A stretch of DNA of 35,473 nt, taken from a virus. Location: the IMG/VR virus record IMGVR_UViG_3300036770_006054, positions 1-35,473 of that record; one strand, 5' to 3'. The notes beneath the pieces were generated by a model. That model worked only from the letters and a program-made list of their open reading frames with translations, did not search any database and had not been told where the DNA came from. Positions 29,807-35,473 of this stretch are shown here, in pieces. Each line of letters opens with the position of its first letter. Positions within the stretch are counted from its first letter, which is position 1. The translations under genes and the position numbers were made by a program.

Positions 29807-30451
29807 TTAATACTTGGGTCTAGAAATAGGCCCAAGTAATTTTTTTTCTGCCCATTTCGTTTTCATTTTTTCAGAATATTTTTTTTTGCGTTCAGGGTTC
29901 CATCGTTCTTTATTAATTTTTAATTGTTTTTTTCTGTATTCAGGATCCTGCCATAATTTTTTACTTATTTCTGACAGTTTTTTCCTATATAAAGGATCTT
30001 CCATTTTCTTTTTGTATTCAAAAGTTTTCCAAAGCTCTTGACTAATTTCTGATCGTTTTTTTCTGCGTTCGGGATCTTGCCATATTTTTTTAAGAGTTTC
30101 CGATTGTTTTTTTCTAGTTTCGAGAGACCTTTTTTTACTTAAACCTTTCATTATTTTCTTTAATTTTTCTTTTACTTCTTTGCTATGGAAATATGGTTCA
30201 CTTCTAGTTTTACGGTTTAATAAAATTCCTGTACCAAGATCTTTACGACCAAATTTTAAAATTAAATTTTCTTCAATATCACAGGCTATCAAATTGGTTA
30301 AATTTTCATACAATTTTTTAATTTTTTCATTACTTGGAACTTCTATATTATGATGTTTAACGAAACATCTATTGCCTTTGCCTTTGCCAATATAGTAGGG
30401 TTGGCCTTGCTCATCATAGTAGGCATAGACATAATGCTCTTTTAAATACAC
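29807..30451 (-). CDS. GIY-YIG homing endonuclease with NUMOD3-like repeats
   Basis: A 214-residue protein. HYVYAYYDEQGQPYYIGKGK (residues 6-25) is a GIY-YIG nuclease domain start (YVY...YIG) with the catalytic Arg after GKGKGN. The rest is a chain of short Lys-rich DNA-binding repeats (IWQDPERRKKRSE-type, about five copies) like NUMOD3. The start GTG at 30451 is chosen because GGAG lies 8 nt before it; GTG 30460 is too close. AT-rich, opposite in strand to all neighbours, so a mobile insertion. Its last 11 codons overlap the terminator stem of the preceding operon. Confidence 0.9.
   Translation of the reverse strand: MYLKEHYVYAYYDEQGQPYYIGKGKGNRCFVKHHNIEVPSNEKIKKLYENLTNLIACDIEENLILKFGRKDLGTGILLNRKTRSEPYFHSKEVKEKLKKIMKGLSKKRSLETRKKQSETLKKIWQDPERRKKRSEISQELWKTFEYKKKMEDPLYRKKLSEISKKLWQDPEYRKKQLKINKERWNPERKKKYSEKMKTKWAEKKLLGPISRPKY
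29811..29847 (+). terminator. Strong rho-independent terminator (GAAA loop)
   Basis: A 12-bp stem with one G-U pair (TACTTGGGTCTA with TAGGCCCAAGTA) and a GAAA tetraloop, then eight T. It ends operon 3. On the other strand it lies within the last codons of the homing endonuclease. Confidence 0.95.
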
Positions 30452-30549
30452 AGCTGGCACTCCTTTTCAGTGTTAGGGCCTATGGATACTCTAATATCGC
30501 GATAGGCGTTTAATCTATAATTATTTATCCAAATAAACCATTGATTTTG

Positions 30550-30592
30550 TTGACTTTTTAGTGATTGACCTAATACAGGTCCATGTTATACT
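30550..30592 (+). promoter_or_regulatory. Early-type promoter 4
   Basis: TTGACC 30565-30570, 16-nt spacer, TATACT 30587-30592. A second TTGACT lies 15 nt upstream (30550), and CATTGATTTTGTTGACTT is shared with promoters 1 and 3. The spacer palindrome is not conserved here. Leader ends in GGGAGG before 30626. Confidence 0.85.
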
Positions 30593-30625
30593 GATAGTAT
30601 AAACAATTTTAACTGGGAGGTTTAA

Positions 30626-30892
30626 ATGTTTGCAGATAAGACAAAGATACACCAAGAATTAAAAACAAGATTTAGAAATGAATCTGATCTAACTGTCTCT
30701 ATGATGACGAGAGCAATATCAGATTTAGATATATCCAATCCAGCGGCTTTGGATGTGATGTACGAAGATGTGATGTTCTTCACGGGTGACTGGCCAGAAT
30801 CAGAAGGTTGGGGTTCATCTGACACAGCGGCTTTGATTCAATCAGTTAAGGCGACATTAATCAGCAACGGCTACCTAAAGGAGGCGGCATAA
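30626..30892 (+). CDS. Small early protein
   Basis: An 88-residue protein, helical at the start, with ESEGWGSSDTAALIQSV later. First gene of operon 4 with a GGGAGG ribosome-binding site. Ends KEAA, where AAGGAGG serves the next gene. No known function. Confidence 0.6.
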   Translation: MFADKTKIHQELKTRFRNESDLTVSMMTRAISDLDISNPAALDVMYEDVMFFTGDWPESEGWGSSDTAALIQSVKATLISNGYLKEAA

Positions 30893-31137
30893 TGACATAC
30901 CAAACAGGATACACGGAAAAGGTATTAATGGAGCAATTCATGGGTGCCTACATCGATCATAACCACATTGTGAGATGGAGAAGCAACGACCAGATACCGT
31001 TCCAGGATATGCTGGCTGACTTCAGAGCATTGGGGTTGATAGATGAGGATGCCCAATTGGGTTCTTCTCTATTAAGGGAGAAAGAGGACGAGGAGTTCTG
31101 GGCGACACACGACATTACCAAGCCGGGGGAGAAATAA
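30892..31137 (+). CDS. Small early protein
   Basis: An 81-residue acidic protein (MTYQTGYTEKVLMEQFMGAY...; ending THDITKPGEK). Start shares one base with the previous stop (TAATG) and its stop with the next ATG. No motif recognised. Confidence 0.6.
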   Translation: MTYQTGYTEKVLMEQFMGAYIDHNHIVRWRSNDQIPFQDMLADFRALGLIDEDAQLGSSLLREKEDEEFWATHDITKPGEK

Positions 31138-31559
31138 TGAGATACATCACAGTAGAGAATGACAATGACTTTCAACACACCAATCAGGCAAGGAATACCA
31201 AACAGGCTCTGGGCTTCTACATCGATGCCGTGGAGAGAAGTGAGCGAGACAGGGAGACCTATCCCAAGATATTTGGTGATGCTGGATTGTTGGAGCGAGT
31301 GGAGTTGGTCAAGGAGAGAATCAAGAATTTTTTCAACAAGACCGATGACGAGATGTATGTGACCTGCCGATACAATCGAGGCAACGCATTCATATCGGTC
31401 AAGCCGGACTCCAGCTTGTTCAGCAAGAGATCCAGAACAGAAAAATATGAGCTATTATTGAATCCAATCAGATCATTGGGTGGATACATCCAGGAGAAGA
31501 ACACTTCTTCGGGGTGGTTCGTGAGAGTGTATTATAAAAACCAACAGGAGGCAAAATGA
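31137..31559 (+). CDS. Early protein, unknown
   Basis: A 140-residue basic-neutral protein. A helical first half (residues 15-70) precedes a beta-rich second half (MYVTCRYNRGNAFISVKP). The stop overlaps the next ATG by 4 nt. Unknown function. Confidence 0.6.
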   Translation: MRYITVENDNDFQHTNQARNTKQALGFYIDAVERSERDRETYPKIFGDAGLLERVELVKERIKNFFNKTDDEMYVTCRYNRGNAFISVKPDSSLFSKRSRTEKYELLLNPIRSLGGYIQEKNTSSGWFVRVYYKNQQEAK

Positions 31560-31735
31560 CGATACAAGTACCCAACAACAGCCTATGGCAGTACATCGAG
31601 AAGGATCACATAGACTCTTCAATCAAGAAGACCATATGGGAGGAGTTCGTGATGAGCCATCAAGAGGAGTTCGCTGAAAAAGTGAGCGAGTTGGCTGAGG
31701 AGATGTGGAGTAATTATAACCAAGGAGCAGAATAA
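31556..31735 (+). CDS. Small early protein (59 residues)
   Basis: MTIQVPNNSLWQYIEKDHID then a long acidic helix ending NYNQGAE. It starts in the ATGA overlap with the previous gene and ends in the TAATG overlap with the next, filling a 175-nt gap. AGGAGG lies 9 nt before the ATG. Unknown function. Confidence 0.6.
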   Translation: MTIQVPNNSLWQYIEKDHIDSSIKKTIWEEFVMSHQEEFAEKVSELAEEMWSNYNQGAE

Positions 31736-31956
31736 TGATAGACGATAGACTGAGCGACCAAAGAGACGAGTTCTTCGCAGATATTCAAGCAGGAGACCTT
31801 GTGTTCTTACAGGCAGACGATGGCAGTGAAATAGCCGGCATAGCTGTGGAGAGATCGTGGGTGGGTTGGATCGTGGAAGGTGGTGTAGAGGTGACGGAAT
31901 ATGAAAATTACCTGGGACACATCAGCCGAAACCAATTGACCGGAGTGGCGGCATGA
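31735..31956 (+). CDS. Small early protein, SH3-like
   Basis: A 73-residue acidic protein. IQAGDLVFLQADDGSEIAGI and RSWVGWIVEGGVEV read as a small beta-barrel, like the KOW-type proteins of operon 3. Ends GVAA; the same 16-nt junction (CGGAGTGGCGGCATGA) recurs at 34069. Confidence 0.6.
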   Translation: MIDDRLSDQRDEFFADIQAGDLVFLQADDGSEIAGIAVERSWVGWIVEGGVEVTEYENYLGHISRNQLTGVAA

Positions 31957-32186
31957 TCAGCAAAATCAAATCAAAGTATTCAGAGAAGACCTATCAAAGC
32001 ACCACGGGCAAGATTAGACCAGTGAACGGTTGGAAGGTGTGGGTGAATGGTGTCAAATACCCAGACGAGAGAACCTATGTATATTCACAGCCCAACACAG
32101 AAGAAGGCAAGCATCATGCGGAGGTCATGGCACTCAATGATGCCCTGCATAAGATATCGAAAGGAAAATATAAATGGAAAAAATAA
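31953..32186 (+). CDS. Small basic early protein
   Basis: A 77-residue protein with a basic C-terminus (HKISKGKYKWKK). A WKVWVNGVKYPDERTYVYSQ strand pair is followed by a helix (HAEVMALNDALHKI). Overlaps the next gene by 13 nt. Unknown function. Confidence 0.55.
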   Translation: MISKIKSKYSEKTYQSTTGKIRPVNGWKVWVNGVKYPDERTYVYSQPNTEEGKHHAEVMALNDALHKISKGKYKWKK

Positions 32187-32416
32187 AGACCAAATCATCA
32201 GCACCACGATTGCCGTTTGATTGTGTGGTGGGCACAGATTTTGAAGATATCAAGAATCCTTTCTCAGGAGAGACTGTGACCTGTCCGCCCGACTTTGTGG
32301 CTGTGTATGACACTATCAAAGGAGCGGAGCTCATGGGTGAGTATGAACACATGGACAAGGGGTTGGATTGGGCAAGACAATACTATCCTGAACTTTATAT
32401 GAAGTTATTGGATTAG
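32174..32416 (+). CDS. Small early protein
   Basis: An 80-residue acidic protein (PFDCVVGTDFEDIKNPFSGE, later FVAVYDTIKGAELMGEYEHM). Stop is directly followed by the next ATG. Unknown function. Confidence 0.55.
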   Translation: MEKIKTKSSAPRLPFDCVVGTDFEDIKNPFSGETVTCPPDFVAVYDTIKGAELMGEYEHMDKGLDWARQYYPELYMKLLD

Positions 32417-32653
32417 ATGAGAAGAAAGAAAACCTACATCCATGTCAATCAGCACGTCATTCGATCCAACAAGAAGAATGACGCCAGCGATCCCGTGATC
32501 ACAGTGAAGAAGGGCACGAAAAATACCTATTGCTCCAGAGTGAGGATATTGGGGCCAAGCGAAGTGATCTATGGTGGCAACGACCGAGCTCTATTGAGCT
32601 GTGGTGCCCGAGTGGTGATTGCCACAGAAGCAGAAGTGGAGATAGTGGAATGA
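32417..32653 (+). CDS. Small basic early protein
   Basis: A 78-residue beta-type protein with a basic N-terminus (MRRKKTYIHVNQHVIRSNKK) and alternating hydrophobic strands later. Possibly nucleic-acid binding. Last gene of operon 4. Confidence 0.55.
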   Translation: MRRKKTYIHVNQHVIRSNKKNDASDPVITVKKGTKNTYCSRVRILGPSEVIYGGNDRALLSCGARVVIATEAEVEIVE

Positions 32654-32680
32654 GCCAAGCAACATGGCATTTTTAGTAGG

Positions 32681-32708
32681 TTGACCCATTACCAAACCAT
32701 GCTATACT
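32681..32708 (+). promoter_or_regulatory. Early-type promoter 5
   Basis: TTGACC 32681-32686, 16-nt spacer, TATACT 32703-32708. The spacer keeps ATTACCAAAC but the second palindrome arm is lost (CATG instead of GGTA). Leader with GGGAGG before 32740. Confidence 0.85.
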
Positions 32709-32739
32709 GATACTATAAACATTTAATTGGGAGGTTAAA

Positions 32740-33120
32740 ATGATAACACAAGATACAAAAGAACTATTAAAATTCAATGCTCATGGAGTGAGCCCAGCAG
32801 ATATCTATAAGGAAGCCTGTGAAGCGGCCTGCAAGGCTGTGGACACTTTCTATGCTCAGCACGGTGAGCCCATGTATTGTGGATTTGGAGATGTGAAGAT
32901 CACTCCGGCTAGAGGCACATTGGTAAAATATTTGAAAGACATCAAGATTGGTAGCAATGGCTGGAATGGTGGTTGGAGGATCAGCTCATATGACATCATG
33001 AGAGGACACCAGTTATGCCACACTCAATCAATGAGCATCAAAGAAGAAGCCTGCGATGCCTTTGCAAAGGTATTAGAAAAATATGGCATGACAGCCTACT
33101 CACAATCTAGAGCGGACTAA
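32740..33120 (+). CDS. Early protein, unknown
   Basis: A 126-residue protein with four cysteines (27, 31, 47, 93). Helical N-terminus (IYKEACEAACKAVDTFYAQH), a Gly/Trp-rich middle (GSNGWNGGWRISSYD) and a C-terminal helix. First gene of operon 5. No known family. Confidence 0.6.
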   Translation: MITQDTKELLKFNAHGVSPADIYKEACEAACKAVDTFYAQHGEPMYCGFGDVKITPARGTLVKYLKDIKIGSNGWNGGWRISSYDIMRGHQLCHTQSMSIKEEACDAFAKVLEKYGMTAYSQSRAD

Positions 33121-33236
33121 TGAAGAACAACATAATCAAACTGGCATCAAAGAGAACTGGCAAGAACAAAACCTTGCCAGCAACCTCGATGACTACTAGG
33201 ATAACAGCTATTAGAAAGAAGGTACATCATGTCTAG
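33120..33236 (+). CDS. Possible 38-residue basic protein over a hairpin
   Basis: MKNNIIKLASKRTGKNKTLP, then ATSMTTRITAIRKKVHHV. It starts in a TAATG overlap and overlaps the next gene by 8 nt. The same bases contain a perfect 8-bp hairpin (CTGGCAAG/CTTGCCAG, 33157-33180), so the stretch may be a regulatory RNA element instead of, or as well as, a gene. Confidence 0.35.
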   Translation: MKNNIIKLASKRTGKNKTLPATSMTTRITAIRKKVHHV

Positions 33237-33711
33237 AATTTATTATTATCAAATACTTTATAAAAAAACAAATGAACTAGGGTCTGACACGACTTATATT
33301 AAAGCCCAAAGTATTAGTGAAGCAGAATCTAAATGTGGAATACCTAAAGAAGACATCAGAGGCATTTTTAATTTGAAATGGGATCAACAGCACGAATATC
33401 ATACATTTAAAGAAAAGAACAGAAAAAGAATATATTACAAAGTGAAGAAGATGGATGAGCTGGAAAGGTTCGTCTTACCACCAGACATACAGAGCTGGAT
33501 CTTGCGATACGATGCGGGTTCAGAACAGGCCCTGGTCAAGCAGGTGCCATTGACACCGGACAATATATCAATGATAGATCGTTTGGCTGGCATGATGCCA
33601 ATCACTCGCAGGTATCGAGGACCCCGACATAATTCTAGAAACTTCACTAGAGATTGTCCCAAGAAGGATGCGGAACGAGTTTCAATTTACTTAAAAGAAA
33701 GGGTGGCATAG
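33229..33711 (+). CDS. Early protein with DpnD/PcfM-like N-terminal half
   Basis: A 160-residue basic protein. Residues 1-55 (YYYQILYKKTNELGSDTTYI, then KAQSISEAESKC) show the strand-strand-helix pattern seen at 27861 and 28091; the C-terminal half (LPPDIQSWILRYDAGSEQAL, later RRYRGPRHNSRNFTRDC) is different and basic. The first 190 bases are clearly more AT-rich than neighbours, suggesting a fusion or transfer. Ends ERVA. Confidence 0.55.
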   Translation: MSRIYYYQILYKKTNELGSDTTYIKAQSISEAESKCGIPKEDIRGIFNLKWDQQHEYHTFKEKNRKRIYYKVKKMDELERFVLPPDIQSWILRYDAGSEQALVKQVPLTPDNISMIDRLAGMMPITRRYRGPRHNSRNFTRDCPKKDAERVSIYLKERVA

Positions 33712-34080
33712 ATGGCGTACTGGCAGAAATTAAATTATTCAGAAAATAAGTTTCAACCATTCCATATAAAATTGGATTACTGTGACGAGGAGATCTCTCT
33801 CAGAGACATATACAAGTTCGATGATGATCAGGAGTGGATCGACCGGACCGCACAGGAGATCATAGATGGATACAAGTATTTCGTTATCCTGAGAGCCAAG
33901 GTATATCTAGCAGGAGTAGAGTTGGCATCACACAGTCTGGGTGGCCTATTGTTTGACAACACAGATGAGATGGAGAGCATGATGAGATTGGATTATGAGG
34001 GCATCATAGCGGAGGCCGTGGACAAAGCCAAACATAATTTGAAACAGATGAGTGAGGCCATGAGCGGAGTGGCGGCATGA
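33712..34080 (+). CDS. Early acidic protein, unknown
   Basis: A 122-residue acidic protein (MAYWQKLNYSENKFQPFHIK...), beta-rich at first, then helical. It starts immediately after the previous stop and ends GVAA, with the ribosome-binding site of the next gene in its last codons. Unknown function. Confidence 0.6.
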   Translation: MAYWQKLNYSENKFQPFHIKLDYCDEEISLRDIYKFDDDQEWIDRTAQEIIDGYKYFVILRAKVYLAGVELASHSLGGLLFDNTDEMESMMRLDYEGIIAEAVDKAKHNLKQMSEAMSGVAA

Positions 34081-34286
34081 CCGATATAGATAATTTTGCT
34101 CTATTGAATGATCTTAAGGAGTTGTTAAGACAGCTGGATATCGGAGACACAGAACAAGTGAGGACAGAATTACAAGACATCATTGATCGAGTCCAAGCGG
34201 ATTGTGATGAGAAGCACAGGATCTACCTAGAGCGAGTGGAGAGATACATAGGTCATGTGGATTCGGCTCTCAAGGATAGAAAATAA
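34077..34286 (+). CDS. Small helical early protein
   Basis: A 69-residue helical protein, coiled-coil-like (LNDLKELLRQLDIGDTEQVR, later LERVERYIGHVDSALKDRK). ATGA overlap with the previous gene. Last gene of operon 5. Unknown function. Confidence 0.55.
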   Translation: MTDIDNFALLNDLKELLRQLDIGDTEQVRTELQDIIDRVQADCDEKHRIYLERVERYIGHVDSALKDRK

Positions 34287-34313
34287 CTGGCATAAAACAT
34301 AGATTTTTTAAAA

Positions 34314-34362
34314 GATACAAGATCCAGTATCACTCAACAGCAATAATACTAGATGTTGTATC
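34314..34362 (+). promoter_or_regulatory. Long imperfect hairpin between operons 5 and 6
   Basis: Seventeen-base arms pair at 15 positions around a 15-nt loop (outer GATACAA with TTGTATC, inner AGTAT with ATACT). There is no T-run, so it is not a typical terminator. It lies 20 nt upstream of promoter 6. Could be a transcript 3' end, an operator or an RNA processing site. Confidence 0.6.
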
Positions 34363-34382
34363 GTTTGGCAAGATCACCGAGG

Positions 34383-34409
34383 TTGACGCTAATACAGCCG
34401 TGTTATAAT
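34383..34409 (+). promoter_or_regulatory. Early-type promoter 6
   Basis: TTGACG 34383-34388, 15-nt spacer, TATAAT 34404-34409. The following leader (GATAGTATAAACAATTTTAA then CTGGGAGG) is nearly the same as that of promoter 4. Drives 34445 and the endolysin gene. Confidence 0.85.
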
Positions 34410-34444
34410 GATAGTATAAACAATTTTAACTGGGAGGTTTAAAA

Positions 34445-34873
34445 ATGTTAAAGAAGAAGATAGATAACAATAGCAAGTCAGGCATGATGGTGGGCTACAT
34501 CCATCAGTCAGGCGACATCACTGCCATAGAGCCGGGTTGGAACATGACTCCGCTGGTGTTGGCGAAATTATTAAAAGACCTATATCCAAACAAACAGGAG
34601 GCCATTGAGTTGGTTGACTCCGCTGTGTTGGTACCCGTGTTCAGAAAAGAAGACTACGAGTATGTGGATGGTTTTGGTGGTGTGCTGGAATCCAATATCA
34701 ATTTTTATGAAGAGAATGTTAGAACCCATGTGGGACATCTATTCCTATTCATGAAAGGTGCTTGGCAATATTCCAACAACGGCACCGACTGGGATCCAAT
34801 CTCAGAAGTGTTCATTGACGGCAGTGGCATCAAATTCTCCGAAGTGAGACAGGCCGTGGAGGCGGCGGCCTAG
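34445..34873 (+). CDS. Early protein, unknown
   Basis: A 142-residue protein with N-terminal strands (MVGYIHQSGDITAIEPGWNM), a helix and a C-terminal EAAA. Strong leader with GGGAGG. It directly precedes the endolysin gene, so it may belong to the lysis module, but it has no membrane segment. Unknown function. Confidence 0.6.
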   Translation: MLKKKIDNNSKSGMMVGYIHQSGDITAIEPGWNMTPLVLAKLLKDLYPNKQEAIELVDSAVLVPVFRKEDYEYVDGFGGVLESNINFYEENVRTHVGHLFLFMKGAWQYSNNGTDWDPISEVFIDGSGIKFSEVRQAVEAAA

Positions 34874-35455
34874 ATGGTGAGCATGGATTCAATCACTAGA
34901 GTGGCTTTTGAATTGTTGGTGGCACTCAACATCGGCTATTCAGAGGACCTACATCGCAAGCCATTCAACAACGACGAGTTATTTTGTCTGGCTAAAAACA
35001 TTTATTTTGAAGCTCGTGCTGAATCCATGCAGGGCAAGATTGCTGTGGCATCAGTGGTCAAGAACAGGATCAAAGATCCCAAGTTTCCCAAGACCTATTG
35101 TGATGTGATCAAAGAAGGACGACACAGCGAAAGCTGGAAGACGAAAGGTGTGGCAGGAGTTGAAGATAAGGACAGGATATTTGTACCTAAAAAAAATCAA
35201 TGTCAATTTTCATGGTACTGTGATGGATTGAAAGACATCATATGGATACAACTGAAAGACGGCACTCCTATCGAACATAACAAGACTTCGTGGAGGGACT
35301 CTGTGAATGTGGCACTGATGGTGATGAGTGGACAGGCTCGAGACAACACAGGCGGAGCCACTTATTATTATGCCCACAATCAGGTTTATCCGGATTGGGC
35401 GGACAAATTTACCAAAGTAGACGTCATTGGTAATCATACATTTATGAAGAGATGA
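34874..35455 (+). CDS. SleB/CwlJ-type cell-wall hydrolase (endolysin)
   Basis: A 193-residue protein of the Hydrolase_2 (SleB) family. FCLAKNIYFEARAESMQGKI (37-56) holds the catalytic-type Glu46, followed by VASVVKNRIKDPKFPKTYCD and CQFSWYCDG, and a final ATYYYAH block. The family cleaves the glycan strands of peptidoglycan, typically as a lytic transglycosylase. There is no signal peptide, so export needs a holin. Stop of the preceding gene is directly before the ATG; it sits in the sixth early-promoter operon, which is unusual for a lysis gene. Confidence 0.85.
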   Translation: MVSMDSITRVAFELLVALNIGYSEDLHRKPFNNDELFCLAKNIYFEARAESMQGKIAVASVVKNRIKDPKFPKTYCDVIKEGRHSESWKTKGVAGVEDKDRIFVPKKNQCQFSWYCDGLKDIIWIQLKDGTPIEHNKTSWRDSVNVALMVMSGQARDNTGGATYYYAHNQVYPDWADKFTKVDVIGNHTFMKR

Positions 35456-35473
35456 TCATAGACTTTTTTGTGA
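35452..35473 (+). CDS. Start of a further gene (partial)
   Basis: ATGATCATAGAC... begins in an ATGA overlap with the endolysin stop and runs to the edge (MIIDFFV). Too short to identify; accepted because this overlap style is universal in the region. Confidence 0.35.

Noticed and set aside
30495-30504. TATCGCGATA palindrome upstream of the homing endonuclease
   Set aside because: Ten-base palindrome without repeats elsewhere in the window or link to a promoter; could be chance or part of a homing site, not supportable.
1-35473. tRNA genes, CRISPR arrays, insertion sequences
   Set aside because: No cloverleaf-like sequence with a TTC T-arm, no regularly spaced repeats and no transposase motif was found by eye. 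The repeated strings in 24.9-35 kb are promoters, leaders and gene junctions, not an array.

Overview
The window looks like part of a large tailed-phage genome from a marine environment, most like the T4-type myoviruses of marine bacteria (cyanophage and pelagiphage relatives). This rests on very dense gene packing with ATGA and TAATG overlaps, T4-late-like TAAATA boxes, and typical cargo of such phages: twitch-type radical SAM proteins, a 2OG-Fe(II) oxygenase, amidinotransferases, a UDP-sugar dehydrogenase, sulfotransferase-like P-loop proteins, a GIY-YIG homing endonuclease and a SleB-type endolysin. No terminase, portal or major capsid gene is present, so placement is inference. A DUF1178 gene, a family common in Alphaproteobacteria, hints at an alphaproteobacterial host, but this is weak evidence.

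Layout. 1-5.9 kb, mostly minus strand: the end of a radical SAM gene, a glutathione-peroxidase-like gene, several unrecognised virion or morphogenesis-type genes, a sulfotransferase-like gene, then two probably abundant structural genes behind a late promoter, and two tandem cysteine-rich mini-proteins. 5.9-12.6 kb: a fucosyltransferase-like protein, a ligase-like KxDG protein, a class 3 lipase, a methyltransferase, a P-loop protein and a complete Na+/solute symporter (SSS family, DUR3-like). 12.6-15.4 kb: unrecognised genes, DUF1178, and a strongly built expression cassette for a basic protein. 15.4-24.9 kb: sugar and small-molecule modification (UDP-glucose dehydrogenase family, two amidinotransferases, 2OG oxygenase, two radical SAM enzymes, SGNH-like protein) plus two basic proteins that may be packaged in the head.

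24.9-35.5 kb is a separate regime: about 30 tiny plus-strand genes in six consecutive operons. Each operon starts with a near-identical sigma70-type promoter (TTGAC-N15/16-TATAAT-like), and most have a conserved GGGAGG leader. This is probably the early or host-takeover region. It is interrupted by a minus-strand homing endonuclease and ends in the endolysin gene.

The main new points are: (1) a TAAATA or TAAGTA box placed 4-8 nt, usually 5-6 nt, before the ATG of about a dozen genes, implying late transcripts without a leader; (2) a paralogous pair of cysteine-rich mini-proteins, too short to be found easily, with the same cysteine spacing; (3) a promoter family carrying a TACC-N4-GGTA palindrome inside the -35/-10 spacer; (4) repeated gene-junction sequences that embed ribosome-binding sites and give many early proteins alanine C-termini; (5) a phage-borne DUR3-like transporter. 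All functional calls come from reading motifs by eye; no database search was run.
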